Assembly (NCBI GenBank): GCA_963573385.1
Contig: CAUYLG010034966.1
Coordinates: forward strand, 1 to 64,000
Reading direction: 5' to 3'
DNA length: 64,000 bases
Source of the DNA: Cacajao melanocephalus
Lineage: Eukaryota > Chordata > Mammalia > Primates > Pitheciidae
The notes beneath the pieces are model-generated. The model ran no database searches. It was not told where the DNA came from and was given only the letters and a program-made list of their open reading frames with translations. Both the position numbers and the translations under genes were made by a program. This document shows positions 10,716 through 22,746 of this stretch, piece after piece; within the stretch, counting starts at the first letter, position 1; every line of letters starts with the position of its first letter.

Positions 10716-13700
10716 GCTGTTTCATCTTAATGTGCTCTGACTGATGAATGTTCAACTACATTTACTGTATCCTATTTAATTAAAGGGATTTGTATTATCA
10801 TCTAAGGTCATTTGTCTCTTCTTTTAAGGAACTTAACATCTAATTGAAGAGACAAAACTAAGGTAAAACATTTGAGAAAGCAATGAGTATTTGGAAAGCA
10901 TCAAGGGATAAGGTAAAATGAAAGACAAGAGCAGCAATCTGTCTCCCTTCATGGACTGGCTTGATGTTGGCTTATTTTAGCAAGCCCTCCGCCTTTCTGA
11001 AGTGCAAGTTCTCACACAGGGGTTGATAATCTGCAGTCCACAGACACTTGGCACGTCTACAAGCATTTGTGCATGCATTTGTGTTTCCGCGAGCAGTGCT
11101 CAGAGAGGAGCGTTGATGTCTTCCATCACATCCCTAGGGCCATGCTCACCCCTACAGGTGCATACAAACATGCAAATTATGAATCTGCTATAAAGTCTAA
11201 GTGTGTTTGAGTAAGGTTTGAGTAAGGAAGACAGGGTGGCAGTTTAGAGAAGCAATGTTGGTGTATCAGTCACTGGCAAAGAAGGAAAAGTCAGGTATGT
11301 GAGAATCAGAGGGAACTTGCTGGGCTCGGTAGAGGGGTTTTCTGAGGAGTGGTGCAGAGCACAATTGCTGAGGGCCAGCCTGCAGGAGCCATGGGAGCTC
11401 AAGAGGGTCCCATACAGCGTGAGAAGACAGACACTCTGTAAAGATTTGGAGCAGAAGAAACATCTGCTGAGGACAGGGCTCACTAGGGAGAAGAATGTTG
11501 GCTTGGTGAGAGCCTCTGGGAAATCCTGCTGTCAGATCAGGCTGGGGAACATTTCCTGCTGATGGCTAAGTAAAAAAATAGGAGCAGAACTTTACAGTGT
11601 GCAGAAAACACATAAAATTTTTTAACAAAAAAAAAAGCCAAAATGTTTGTTTGATAAATATGTTCAAAGACAGTTTTTGCTAAGGATAAGTTAAAGCTGA
11701 CATTCATCATCGTGTTACAGGAACTTTTATTTGTAATAGAACATGATACAGTCACGTGGACATTCAAAGCAAGATTGACACAAAGTATAGGACTGTTGTG
11801 TCTTGTTTCCAGAGCATTCTCTTGAACATCTTCCAAATATGTTAATGTCCTTAACTGTGATGAAGAAAAAAAAGTTACACTGGAATGATGTCAATGGCTC
11901 CCATGGTGTCCAAGTTTAAGAACGTTTAGCACCAAAGAAAGATTATTTCGAACAGAGTTGGGTGCTTGAGTTAAAAAAAAGTCCCAAGTGACCCATTGAA
12001 AGATGTTTAAGCCCCTTTAGCCATCAACACTTACTGAAGTGATGATCATTTTAACCTCAGAAACTTCTTCTACAGCTGTAGAAACATTTTCTTCTTTTGA
12101 ATTGATTTAAGTAAAATTGCAAAAAATATGTAACGGTTTGATAAATAGGCAAATATGTCTTTCTTTGCTTTCCTTTTGTCTTTGTCCAAAGACAAAACAG
12201 GAGAAGAAGAGAAAGGAAAAGGCTGAATTAACTACATAATTCATCATCATATATTTATTTGTTGACCTGGAAGAAAGCCCATTTGAATTTTATTTTAAAG
12301 AATTATATTGAACATTTAGAAATGTGAAACAGATTAAAAGTCCATATGCTGTTTTTATAAAAATAAACATGAGGAAACGATACAGAATATGTAAGCTTAC
12401 TAATTTTTCCTTAAGCAAAATAGTTTAATCATGTATTGTTTAAAAGTGACAGTGGCTGTCCTTTTTCCTCACTTGTAACACAGAGTGCAAAAATATCCTC
12501 TCTAAATCTATGATTAATATGTTTAATTAGAGACATTTCTCCTTGTAATGACTTGACAAGTATGCATTTCAATTAGTAACAGTGCACTCATAAACCAAAT
12601 TAAAACTATGCTTCCTCATTTAAGTGCAAAATTAATCTGAAAAAAGCAATCAAATACGCACTATATTTAAATGTATGGTGTGCTTTCCATCTTCTTTGAC
12701 TTCCTCTTCCTCCTTCTTCTTAAATGAAAATTGATTTAACTCAATCAAAAGGCTTTAAATCAAATCTACCTAAGATCAGTCATAAGCAAAACTTAAGTTT
12801 GTCAACCTTGGCAATAAACCGCTTAACAAATTTCTGCACTGGTTCCTAGGAAAGTCTGATGGATAAGATAACCATTTATCTCAGAAGCTTTTTGTGCTTG
12901 GAGACAAAGTTCTGACCTAGATAAAACCTAGGAGTGTCTGGAATTCTATGGCTCTGTGACTCTACAAGCCAAGAAGAATGTCTTTCAGATCCTTGAAGCA
13001 ACCACGTCAAAGTATGAATTTCGGAAAACTTCATTTTGCCATTAAAAATCAAAGTGAAGTCCTGTTCATTGTAATATTATGCACAAAATTCAGAGACTTG
13101 AACATTTTCAAAAGACCAATTCTTCTTCTGGCTCAAGAAGCAAGGGAAGAAAATATCTACGCTGATTTCAAGCCAAGATTTGTAATGCTGCAACTCTGAG
13201 GATATTACAATTGCCTCCAAAAGAAAGTAGTGGGAGCTTCCCTGCTTGAGATATTTCTGAACGTGGATAAACCCTTGGGAAAAGTTGTCATTGTCCTATG
13301 GAGAACGGATGTCATAGGCCCTTTTCATGGCCTGACCATGAGCATAATAACCTGGTGGCAAGGCAAAGCCAGAATGACCCTGGGGCAAGAAGACTCCCTC
13401 AGAGGTGGGAGAACTTTGACAACCAAATCAGGTTGTCATTTGTGAATTTTTTCTCTTGATGAAGGAAAAAGAGTGTGTTTACATCCTTGGCCAGTGGGTT
13501 TGCTGCCCCAGCTTGTCCTCACATTAGTATCTGTGAATCTCTTTTCTGTGACTTTTCTCCTCCTTCTACAAAGCCCTTTGCCTCTGGTAACATTCACCCA
13601 AAAAGGAGTTATTACCCAGACCCACCCCTTTCTTCTTCTAAAAAGAAGAGGAGCCGTTTTTATTCAGTGCATACAACAGAGAAATACAGGGGTCCTGTTA

Positions 13701-14031
13701 GACTTTGGACAGCAACATGATCGCTGTATGAGCCATGGAATGGCCGCAGGCTGGGAGCCCTTTCCTGAATGGGAACAGGAACCCTTTGTTCAAAAGGAAA
13801 GCTAGTTCAGTCTAGATGTACCAGTACCATTTGTATGTGACTTCTCATTCCAGAAGTCCAGGACTGTGAAGAAAGCTGATATGAGGATGCCTCACAACTG
13901 TGGTTCAATTACTGAGGAATTGCATGCTCTTGACTAAAACTAACAGATCCTTTTGTACCAAAATAATGATTCTCAAATGTTGGTATATATAAAAATTGCC
14001 GATGGACCTGCAAAATAGTAGCCATAATGAC
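10716..14031. other. Long AT-rich unique stretch
   Basis: These 3.3 kb hold no element I recognise with confidence. Frames reach 110 codons (13473-13805) without motifs. A block at 12480-12680 is rich in TAAT-type motifs. A short 'gattctcaaatgttggt' near 13968 hints at a decayed hAT terminus. Confidence 0.45.
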
Positions 14032-14345
14032 AGCAGCTAGCTTTTGCTGAACACTTAATCTATTGCAAGGTACTGCTTAAAGTGCATTATTTTAATTTCT
14101 TGCAATATAATAAGAGCTAAGCTGTGGTGACAAGCTGGTAAATATTTAATAATTGGCTCTAAAACCCCAAGTCCCTTATTCTTAGCATTTGCCACTTTCT
14201 GTGGTATAAATACTCCTGCTATAGAGTATTTCCAGCTAAGGATAAAACATTACTGAACTAGTGTAGGGAACAGATGCCCACAACTGGCTTTCTTATCCCC
14301 ATTTTACTGATGAAGAAAAAGCACTAAGAAGTTCCAGACCTTCTG
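14032..14345 (+). mobile_element. MIR, in two pieces
   Basis: The first piece (14032-14110) holds 'tttgctgaacacttaatc' and 'aagtgcattattttaa'. The second (about 14290-14345) holds 'cttatccccattttactgat'. Between them is about 180 bp with 'gctggtaaatatttaataa' and 'ctgtggtataaatactcctg', which looks like another ancient repeat inserted in the MIR. I cannot name it. Confidence 0.55.
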
Positions 14346-14559
14346 AGTCAGAATTCTCCAGGAGTAAAACCTGGACATGAGCATTTTGACTCCACCAATT
14401 CCACTGGTGGATCTGATGTTCCCCAAGGTAAATAACTCTGCTGGGATCTACCACATTAGTTCAAGGACAAAGAGAACCAGGGCTCAACGTGTGTGTTTGT
14501 GTTCTTGGCTAATTGAGGTATCCTGTGGAGAGGGTTTGTATCCTATAAACCAAAAATAA

Positions 14560-15068
14560 AAGTCTAAGCAACTGAATGCACCCCAAGCAACAGAATGGAG
14601 CCCCTCTTAGCCAAGGGGACCCCAAGAAACCTGAAAAATTAGCTCAGGCCATAATGGGAAGAAGGGGAGTCAGACATCCCTCATTATACATACTCTCTTC
14701 CCTTTGGAGTTTGGACAAAACTGACCAGCATTAGAATTCAAACAGAGACCTTAAGACTGACAGAATAGATTTTTTGTAGCAATTAGACACCAAATTCCAG
14801 CCTGACTCTGGTAGAGCATCACATGTCAGATAGCAAGCACTGAAGAAAATGAAAGGGTTTTACCCCACAATCTATTTATTTGACATTTGGCTCTGCAAAC
14901 TTGTCTGTTGTGAGGGAAATTTGCATTCTGTAGATAATCTCCTTCTCTTACTAGGTCTTTTATAGAGAGTCTGACACCTTTTAAGGTTAGATCAGAGACA
15001 TTCGTAGTCTATTCTCTCTTAAGCCTGCTACCTGAAGGCTTCATCTACATGACAAGAACCCTGCCTTA
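14560..15068 (+). mobile_element. Older retroviral-type LTR, left part (split by MaLR provirus)
   Basis: This stretch and 17370-17678 read as one element of about 0.8 kb interrupted by the provirus at 15069. The left part shows 'gccataatgggaagaagggg', 'ctctcttaagcctgctacct' and 'catgacaagaaccctgcct'. I take it for an endogenous retrovirus LTR because the right part has a polyadenylation signal near a CA-like end. The family is not assigned. Confidence 0.5.
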
Positions 15069-15446
15069 TGATATGATTGGCTGTGTCCCCACCCAAATCT
15101 CATGTTGAATTGTAGTTCCCATAAATCCTAACAGGTCATGGGAGGGACCCAGTGGGAGGTAACTGAATCATGGGGTCGGTTACCCCCATGCTGCTGTTCT
15201 TGTGATAGTAAGTGAGTTCTTATGAGATCTGATGGTTTTATAAGGGGCTTTCCCTGCCTTTACTTGGCAATTCTCCTTCCTGCCATCATGTGAAGAAGGA
15301 CATGTTTTCGTCCCCTTTTACCATGATTGTAAGCTTCCTGAGGCCTCCCCAGCTATGTGGAATGGTGAGTCAATTAAACCTCTTTCCTTTATAAATTACC
15401 TAGTTTTGAGCAGTCCTTTATAGAAGTGTGAGAATGGACTAACACA
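15069..15446 (+). mobile_element. 5' LTR of MaLR (MST/THE1-type) provirus
   Basis: The LTR begins 'tgatatgattggctgtgtcc' and ends 'gaatggactaacaca'. It contains 'catgggagggacccagtggg', 'gagatctgatggttttataa' and 'ttaaacctctttcctttata'. The 5 bases before it are 'cctta', matching 'tctta' after the 3' LTR at four of five positions. Confidence 0.93.
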
Positions 15447-17002
15447 GTAAATTGGTACCAGCTAGTGGGACACTGCTATAAAGATACCCAAAAATGTGGA
15501 AGTGACTTTGGACCTGGGTGATAGGCAGAGGTTGGAACAGTTTGGAGGGCTCAGAAGAACAAAGAAAAATGTGGGAAAATTTGGAACTTCCTAGAGGCCT
15601 GTGGAATGGCTTTGACCAAAGTGCTAATAGTGATATGGACAATGAAGTCCCGGCTGAGGTGGTCTTAGATGGAGATAAGGAACTTCTTGGAAACTGGAGA
15701 AAAGGTTTAACAAAGAGACTGAGAGTATTTCGCCCCTTCCCTAGAGATCTGTGGAACTTTGAACTTGAGAGAGATGATTTAGGGTATCTGGCAAAATAAA
15801 TTTCTAAGCCACAAAGCATGCAACAAAACATAAAAGTTTGGAAAATTTGCAGCCTGATGATGTAATAGAAAAGAAAAACTCATTTTCTGGGAAGAAATTC
15901 AAGCCAGCTGCAGAAATTTGCATAAGTAATGAGGAGCCAAATGTTAATCACCATGACAATGGAGGAAATGTCTCCAGGGCATGTCAGAGACCTTGGTGAC
16001 AGCCCCTGCCATCACAGGCCTGGAGGGCCTAGGAGGGAGAAATGGTTGTGTGGGCTGGAACCAGGGCACCTCTGCTCTATGCAGTCTCAGGACATGGCAC
16101 CCTGCATCCCAACTGCTTCAGCTCCAGCCGTGGATAACAGGGGCCAAGGTACAGTTCAAGTTGTTGCTTCAGAGGGTGCAAGGCCCAAGACTTGGCAGCT
16201 TACACCTGGCCTGGTCCTGGACCTGTGGGTCCACAGAAGTCAAGAACTGAGGTATGGGACCCTCTATCTAAATTTGAAAGGATATGTGGAAACACCTGGA
16301 TGTCCAGGTAGAAGTTTGCTGCAGGGGCAGAGCTCTCATGGAGAACCTCTTCTAGGGCAGTATGGAAGGGAATGAATCTCTTTTAGGGCAGTATGGAAGG
16401 GGTTGGAGCCCCCACACAGAGTCCCTACTGGGGCACTGCCTAATGTAACTGTGAGAAGAGGGCCACTGTCCTCCAGACCACAGAATGGTAGATCCACTGA
16501 CAGCTTACACCATGCATCTGGAAAAACTGAAGACACTCAACAGTCAGTCTGTGAAAGCAGTCAGCAGGAAGGCTGTACCCTTGCAAAGACACAGGGGTGG
16601 AGCTCCATGGGAGCCCACCTCCTGCATCAGTGTGACCTGGATGTCAGACATGGCATCAAAGGAGATCATTTTGGAACTCTGTTTAGTGATTTCCCTATTG
16701 GATTTTGAACTTGGATGGGGCCTGTAGCCCCTTTATTTTGGCCAATTTCTCCCCTTTGGAATGGGAGCATTTATCCAATGCCTGTACCTACATTGTATCT
16801 AGGAAGTAACTAACTAACTTGCTGTTAATTTTGCAGGCTAGTAGACAGAACTTGCTTTGTCTCAGATGAGACTTTGGACTTGGACTTTTGGGTTAATGCT
16901 GGAATGAGTTAAGACTTTGGGGGACTGTTGGGAAGTTATGACTGTGTTTGAAATGTGAGGACATGAGATTTGGGAGGAACCAGGGGCAGCCCCTGCTCAG
17001 AA
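15447..17002 (+). mobile_element. MaLR provirus internal region (decayed gag-like)
   Basis: The 1.56-kb interior begins just after the LTR with 'taaattggtaccagctagtg' and continues through 'gtggaagtgactttggacct', 'tgaacttgagagagatgatt' and 'ggagcccccacacagagtcc'. It ends with 'tgaggacatgagatttggga' before the 3' LTR. This is the length and order expected of MST/THE1 interiors. Frames at 15518-15799, 15929-16375 and 16403-16708 are broken remnants in different frames; no pol or env is present. Confidence 0.92.
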
Positions 17003-17364
17003 TGATATGGCTTGGCTGTGTCTGCACCCAAAGCTCATCCTGAATTATAGTTCCCATAAGCTCCACATGTCATGGGAGGGACCCAGTGGGAAGTAATTGA
17101 ATCATGGGGGTGGTTTTCTCATGATAGTGAGTGAGTTCTCACGAGATCTGATGGTTTTATAAGGGGCTTTTCCCTCTTTTGCTTTGCATTTCTCTTTCCT
17201 GCCATAATGTGAAGAAGGATGTGTTTGCTTCCTCTTCTGCCATGATTGGCAGTTTCCTGAGACCTCTCTAGCCATGCAAAACTGTGAGTCAATCAAACCT
17301 CTTTCCTTTATAAATTAGCCAGTCTTGAGAATGTCCTTCTAGCAGCCTGAGAATGGACTAACAC
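17003..17364 (+). mobile_element. 3' LTR of MaLR provirus
   Basis: It begins 'tgatatggcttggctgtgtc' and ends 'gaatggactaacac'. It aligns with the 5' LTR but lacks a block of about 20 bases near the 'ccatgctgctgttcttg' position and carries many substitutions, so the insertion is old. The bases 17365-17369, 'tctta', are the second copy of the target duplication. Confidence 0.93.
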
Positions 17365-17369
17365 TCTTA

Positions 17370-17678
17370 AGCTCCAGCTTAACTCTTTCAAACAATTGTC
17401 AATCAGAAAATCTTTGAATTCACCTGTGACCTGAAAGCCTCTGCTTCAAGATGTCCTGCCTCTCTGGGTTGAGCCAATATACACCTTACACATATTGATT
17501 TATGTCTTTGTCTGTAACTCCTGTCTCCCTAAAGTGTACAAAACCAAGTTGCTACTCAGCCACCTTGGGCACATGTTCTCAGGCCTTCTTGAAGCTGTGT
17601 CACAGGCCATGGTCCTTAACCTTGGCAAAATAAACCCCTAAATTGACTGAGACCTGTCTCAGATATTTTTTGGTTAAC
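17370..17678 (+). mobile_element. Older retroviral-type LTR, right part
   Basis: This is the continuation of 14560-15068 after the provirus: 'agctccagcttaactctttc', 'acaccttacacatattgatt', 'ccaccttgggcacatgttct', then 'ttggcaaaataaacc' (a polyadenylation signal near 17630) and 'gagacctgtctcagatattt'. The order TATA-like 'gtacaaaacc', then AATAAA, then a CA-type end is LTR-like. Confidence 0.5.
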
Positions 17679-17943
17679 AACCCCAAGAGGAAATTTTAGA
17701 ACCTCTCATATTAGTACCCAAAGGAATCAAAACTCCACATGGGTGACATAGAAAAGATAATATTTTGAAATCTATCCATTCCTACTCTTCAACTACCAGT
17801 GGTTTTGGTGAGAAAACAGAAAGGGAACTAGGCATCCCTGTGGGGTCATCCACCAATTCTCTCAATCACTTTCAAACTTCTTGAACTCAGGACTTTTCTT
17901 ACAGTCTTAAAAATCCTTTGGGGCCCCACAAAGAGCTAGAGCT

Positions 17944-17966
17944 TGTGTGTGTGTGTGTGTGTGTGT
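17944..17966. repeat. (TG)n microsatellite
   Basis: About 11 uninterrupted TG units lie within the hAT-like element. Alternating purine-pyrimidine runs of this kind are often length-polymorphic. Confidence 0.95.
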
Positions 17967-18699
17967 ACAAAATAAAATAATAAATTCATCATATTTGCCA
18001 AAACAAAAATTTAACAACACAAGTGGCATGGTCATGGTTTTACATTTTTATAAATCTCTTTCATATCCGGCTTAGTATGGGATTTTCATATGAGCTTTGC
18101 ATCCAGTATTTTGCAAAGTTCGCGTTGTTTTGGTTTAAGAATATGAAAAAAAAAATCCTTGCATGTATATAAATACACAGTTGCAAAAGGAGAAGTATTT
18201 TCAAGGCCTTTCCAGATAACTGTGGATATTCTTCTTTGATACTATATTGAAAGTAAACAACTGGTAGTTTGGTAAAGATTAGTTGCAAGGTGCAATCTGA
18301 AATTACCCAAAGAACGTTTTATATTCTGTTACCTTAAAATCCATTGATCTCTTTTGTGTGATTTTGTAATATGGGCCATCTAAAACATATGGGTCCCCTG
18401 CACTATATAGATCTTCCAAATGATGAAAAATGCCATTGTACAATGCTCTAAAAATGACTTTCATTAACATTTTTACTGATATCATCAGAAAAAATCTTTA
18501 TGCATTGAGAAGCTAAGGAGTTAACAGTGATGGATAAAAGCTTTCCAACATTCTAGGCTTTTCTTCAAAACTCAAAGTTTATCACTGGCAATAAAGAGAG
18601 GTCTCCTCCTTAAACTAACAGGCTCATTTCTTTCATTTTCAAGAAAATATCTGTCACATCCTCAGGTTCAAGTAATCAAAGCTTTTTTGTAGGTTGTTC

Positions 18700-19334
18700 T
18701 TTTTTAAAACTTTAATTTTAGTTTCAGGGATACATGTGCAGGTTCATTATATAGGTAAATTGCATGTAGCAGGGGTTTGGTGTACAGATTATTTTGTCAC
18801 CAAAATGATAATGTAAGCATAAGGTAATGAGCATAGTACCTATAGTTTTTTTTATCCTCCCAGCCTCCACTCCTAAGTACCCCCCAGAGTCTGTTGTTCC
18901 CTTGTTTGTGTCCATATGTACTCAATGTTTAGCTCCCACTTATAAGTGAAAGCATATTTGGTTTTCTGTTCCTGTGTTAGTTTGCTTGGAATAATGGACT
19001 CCAGCTTCATCCATGTTGCTGCAAAGGGCATAATCCATTCTTTTTTGTGGTTGCATAGGATTCCGTGGTGTACATATACCACATTTTCTTTATCCAGTCC
19101 ACCCATTATTAAAAAGTCAAGCAATAACAGATGCTGGTGAAGTTGTGGAGAAAAGGGAATGCTTCTACACTGCTAATAGAAATGTAAATTGGTCCAGCCA
19201 TTGTGGAAAGCACTTTGATAATTTCTCAAAAAACTCAAAGCAGAATTACCGTTTGACCCAGAATCCCATTACTGGGTATATAATCAAAGGAATATAAATC
19301 ATTCTGCTATAAAGACACATGCATACATATGCCT
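18700..19334 (-). mobile_element. L1 with 5' inversion (twin-priming structure)
   Basis: From 18700 to about 19108 the L1 3' end is antisense ('agcaggggtttggtgtacag', 'gctcccacttataagtgaaa', 'taccacattttctttatcca'). From about 19109 to 19334 the upstream ORF2 piece is in the opposite direction ('attaaaaagtcaagcaataa', 'tggtccagccattgtggaaa', 'cccattactgggtatataat'). About 80 bases between the two parts are missing. 'gttgttc' occurs at 18693-18699 and 19335-19341 as a probable target-site duplication. Confidence 0.88.
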
Positions 19335-19765
19335 GTTGTTCCTGCATGTAAAAAATGTCACGCCATTCAAACAGCAAGAGTCTTGCTCCCAACGGGGTCC
19401 CATGAGAACTTTTCCTGGAGGTACCTGTTGCACCCAGGCGGGCAACAGAAATGCTTGGCGCTCCCTCTGCTTCCCTCACACAAATTGGAAGAGGACCTGT
19501 CCTCCAGGACTGAGATGAAATGCCATCGACTATTTTTTCTCCACCCAGGACATTCCTAAGTGAAACTGGTTTCTATTTGTTCATTTGTTTCCCAAGGGGT
19601 GTGTGTGGAGAGGTACAAGGACCATGCAGGCTGTCGCTGCTGCCAGCTTTGTTCCTGCCAAGATGCCAACGGTTTTGCATACAGTGCTTTGGCACCATCA
19701 GTGTGATGGCAAAAAGGACAGAGTGTTCCTGGAGTCTGCAAACGGCACTTTGAGAACCACAGCCA

Positions 19766-20170
19766 CATGGGCAAAGCCCAGAGTGGTTTTGGTAAGAAAA
19801 CAGAAACAGGAATGGATACTCAGCCCCACGGTAGAACCTGGCCTCGATGATGGCTGGCAATTAAACCTGGATGAATCACTTAACTCATGTAGGACTCAAG
19901 AAAACTGGGACAAATTAATCTTGCGGGTCATAAACCTTTGCCTCCAAACTACCATGGTAAAAATTCAGTGATTTGAGAATCTTAAAGCTTAAGTACACTA
20001 ACCAGCAGGTCATATATTTCTGCCCTGCTTGGGTATTTTATACTCCAAGACCCTCTTAAAAACTGAGAAAGTTTAGACTAAGGACTGTGATCTATCTCTT
20101 ACTGTATGTTTTGCAACACAGATGCTGTTTACAGCACAGACAGATCCCTAACTAAGTCAATAAGGGACCG
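19766..20170. other. Unique stretch
   Basis: The end of a 128-codon frame that began inside the hAT-like relic (19585-19971) lies here. It is not considered coding. No other structure seen. Confidence 0.5.
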
Positions 20171-20336
20171 ATCTAATGCTTCATAGCCTCATTTCTCCCA
20201 TCTATCAAGTGAGAAAGGTAACAATACCTATGTCCTAGGAATACTATAATGATTAAATGGGATAATGGATGGTGAATGCTTAGCACAATACCTGCCCCTT
20301 AGGGAGTGGCCTCTCATTGTTAGCTACTATCAGGCA
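20171..20336 (+). mobile_element. MIR
   Basis: MIR core and 3' part: 'agcctcatttctcccatcta', 'taatgattaaatgggataat', 'tgcttagcacaatacctgcc' and 'tgttagctactatca'. Confidence 0.82.
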
Positions 20337-20965
20337 TTTATTGAAGCAACTTTTACCAACTTCCTACATTTCTTTCTAATGACATACAGGAGAGAACCTC
20401 ACATTTTTCCACCTCCCACACGAAGAAACAGAAGGAAAATTCCACCTGGAAGAATGTGTGCTGATGCCAAGAAACAGAGCTGCATAATCGTGTTTAATGA
20501 TGCCCAGTATAAACTACCAGACTGTGGGTTATGTAAACTCTGCTAACTTATTAGCAGGAGTGGCAGATAAAGGATCAAGGATGATTGGTTCTTGTCTGCA
20601 ACAAGGAAAAAGCCATGATTTTCAAGCCCAACCATGTCAAACTATGACAATTAAATGAGCAAACTTAACGATAATCTCCAAAGTAGCAGGCAGTGAACAG
20701 GAAGGAGAAGACCTGGTGTAAGCGGAGAGGCAAGTGCTCCCAGCTTCTCACCGTGGGAACATGCAATTCATCCCTGCGCAGAACCTTTTCCCACACAGAC
20801 AATCACCCTCTTCTCTAAGCATGTTCTAATCCATATATGTTTGGATGGACCCTTGACAGACACAGATCTCCAGAAATGGTGCTCACAACAAATGAACAAA
20901 AGCATGTTTGTGTCTGCAGCAGGAGGAAGAGCAGAGGGTGGGAATCTATTCATTTATAATAAAAT
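20337..20965. other. Unique stretch
   Basis: One 93-codon plus-strand frame at 20265-20546 starts inside the MIR, so I do not regard it as a gene. No other structure recognised. Confidence 0.5.
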
Positions 20966-21260
20966 ATGTGGGAGATAATCTATCAGCTAGGAAAGCTCTT
21001 GGCTGCAAGTGGCAGAAAACTCAACTCTAGTGGCTCAAAAAGAAAGGCTGAGTTTTCAACAATATAAGAAGCTTTGATCTAAACAACTGCTAATGTTGGT
21101 TCAGCAGCTCAGTAATGCCAGGTTGCTGCAGCTTTGATCAATACGTTCACATTCAAAGCAGAAAGAAGAAGGAAAAGCCACACCAGCCATATTTGCCCCT
21201 TTATTGGGAGAGAGGCAGCATTCTCAGAGATCCGGTAGATTGATGCTTATGTGTAGTTGG
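20966..21260. mobile_element. Ancient interspersed repeat, family not assigned
   Basis: The stretch 'ggctgcaagtggcagaaaac', 'tcaactctagtggctcaaaa', later 'cagaaagaagaaggaaaagc' and 'tgcccctttattgggagaga' resembles a common old mammalian repeat. I cannot name it with confidence. Confidence 0.4.
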
Positions 21261-22544
21261 CTTTAGCCATGACATATCTGTCACTGTGACAAATGTGTCA
21301 CCCCTACTTATAAGGGAGGCTAGAAAAGTAAGTATCTGGGCTTATCTTCTTCCAGAACGACTGGACTTGTGTTAGCAACACTGTGGGAATGAGTACAACA
21401 CAATGACCAGCCCCTGCCACAGACTCCAGGAAAACTTCCATTTCTGTTTTCATCATTAAACACACATTCCTCATGCACAGCCACCAAACTGATGGTGAAG
21501 TGACCTGAGCAGTATATAGTCACAAGGTCACTTTGAACATTTACTACCATTAAGTCCCTCTCATTCTCCAGACACCAGGATTATCGTGTTCTTCCCCTTG
21601 AGGGCTCCTGTTACCACAGGTCCTATCAGCAAGGAAGAGATAAGAACAAAGAAAAAGTGAAACTGGCATCCCTCACTTTACCTGCTAGCTAGAAATGCGG
21701 AGACTTCTGGGGTCAGAGAAATTGAAATCAATGAATAGTTTAAAATGAGTCTGGAGTTGCATTCATTCAACTACGTTTTTTGTTTTTTTTTTTTTCCCCC
21801 TGTTGGGCTGAGAAAGAACAACTTGAAGAAAGCTGAGTCTCTGGAACTTACCATAAGATGAAAAAAAACCTGTTATGAAATCACACTGAGGCTTTTCATA
21901 CTGTTTATTTTGCTTAGCCTCCCTCCTATTTTGAGAACTCTAACTATGTTCAGGTAAGCTCAGTAGATCTTACTTACGTAAGACCAAAGTTTTGTAAATT
22001 AAATTTTTGGCATAACAGGTGGAAAAATATTGCACTTTTTAGAGTTCACTCTTACTAAATGTTTCAACAGTGTCTGCGGCAAAAAAGACAAATACTCCTA
22101 GCCTTCTCAGAAGCCTCATTAAGGTTTTACATGCAGACAGGCTCATCGTGCGCTCTTAAGCATTTAATATAACCTAAGCTAATTTTCCAAAATAAAAAAT
22201 GAAGAGCAATCTGTTCAGAAAGCATTAGAGTACCTGGTGTAATCTCTTGGGAGTGGGAAAGGGTCAAAACTTAGTTCCTTTTAGCTTGGGGACTAGTTCA
22301 TGCAGGAGGAAGGAGAAGTTCAAGAAAACACAAGGAAAACCCCTACAAGGAAATAATCTGACCCATGGGGATAGGGAGGAAAGATGAATATTGGTCTGAA
22401 GAAAGCAGAAGAGATAGGTGAAAAGCTGAGGGAGATGATACCCCTCCTAAACTCACCAAGCTAAACGAAAGGAAAGGTGAGTGAGAGGATGGACGAAGCA
22501 GAAAATGCTAATAGAAGCATAAAATATCAGAGCGTTTTCTCTGG
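21261..22544. other. Unique stretch
   Basis: No gene or repeat recognised. A short T run with C's ('tttttttttttttccccc', about 21780-21800) is the only low-complexity feature. Confidence 0.45.
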
Positions 22545-22746
22545 CCATGATCTCACTTATATGCGGAATCTGAAAATGTTGAACTCATGGAAGCAGAGAG
22601 TAGGATGGTTACCAGGGCCTGGGGGATTGGGTCTCGGGAGATGATGGCAAAGGGTACACACTTGCAGTTGCATGGGATGAATACATTCTGGGGCAACTAT
22701 AGTTAATAATACTGTATCGTCTACTTGAAAATTGCTGAGAGTAGAT
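22545..22746 (+). mobile_element. L1 3' end, first half (L1M type)
   Basis: L1 3' landmarks are 'catgatctcacttatatgcg', 'gaagcagagagtaggatggt', 'taccagggcctgggg' and 'actatagttaataatactgt'. The element resumes at 22926 after an inserted antisense L1. Confidence 0.85.

Larger units (their letters stand above)
17860..19763 (+). mobile_element. hAT-like DNA transposon relic interrupted by an L1
   Basis: The left end 'actttcaaacttcttgaact' and the right end 'gcactttgagaaccacag' look like decayed hAT termini (consensus-like cagtggttctcaaactt and its complement). The interior has 'tggggccccacaaagagcta', 'gataactgtggatattcttc', 'ttgatactatattgaaa' and, after the L1, 'ctcccaacggggtcccatga'. A (TG)n run and the 5'-inverted L1 lie inside. 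Subfamily and outer edges are uncertain. Confidence 0.5.

Noticed and set aside
15518..16708. Three plus-strand frames of 93-148 codons
   Set aside because: They lie in the MaLR interior, in different frames with stops between them. They are remnants of a retroelement, not genes.
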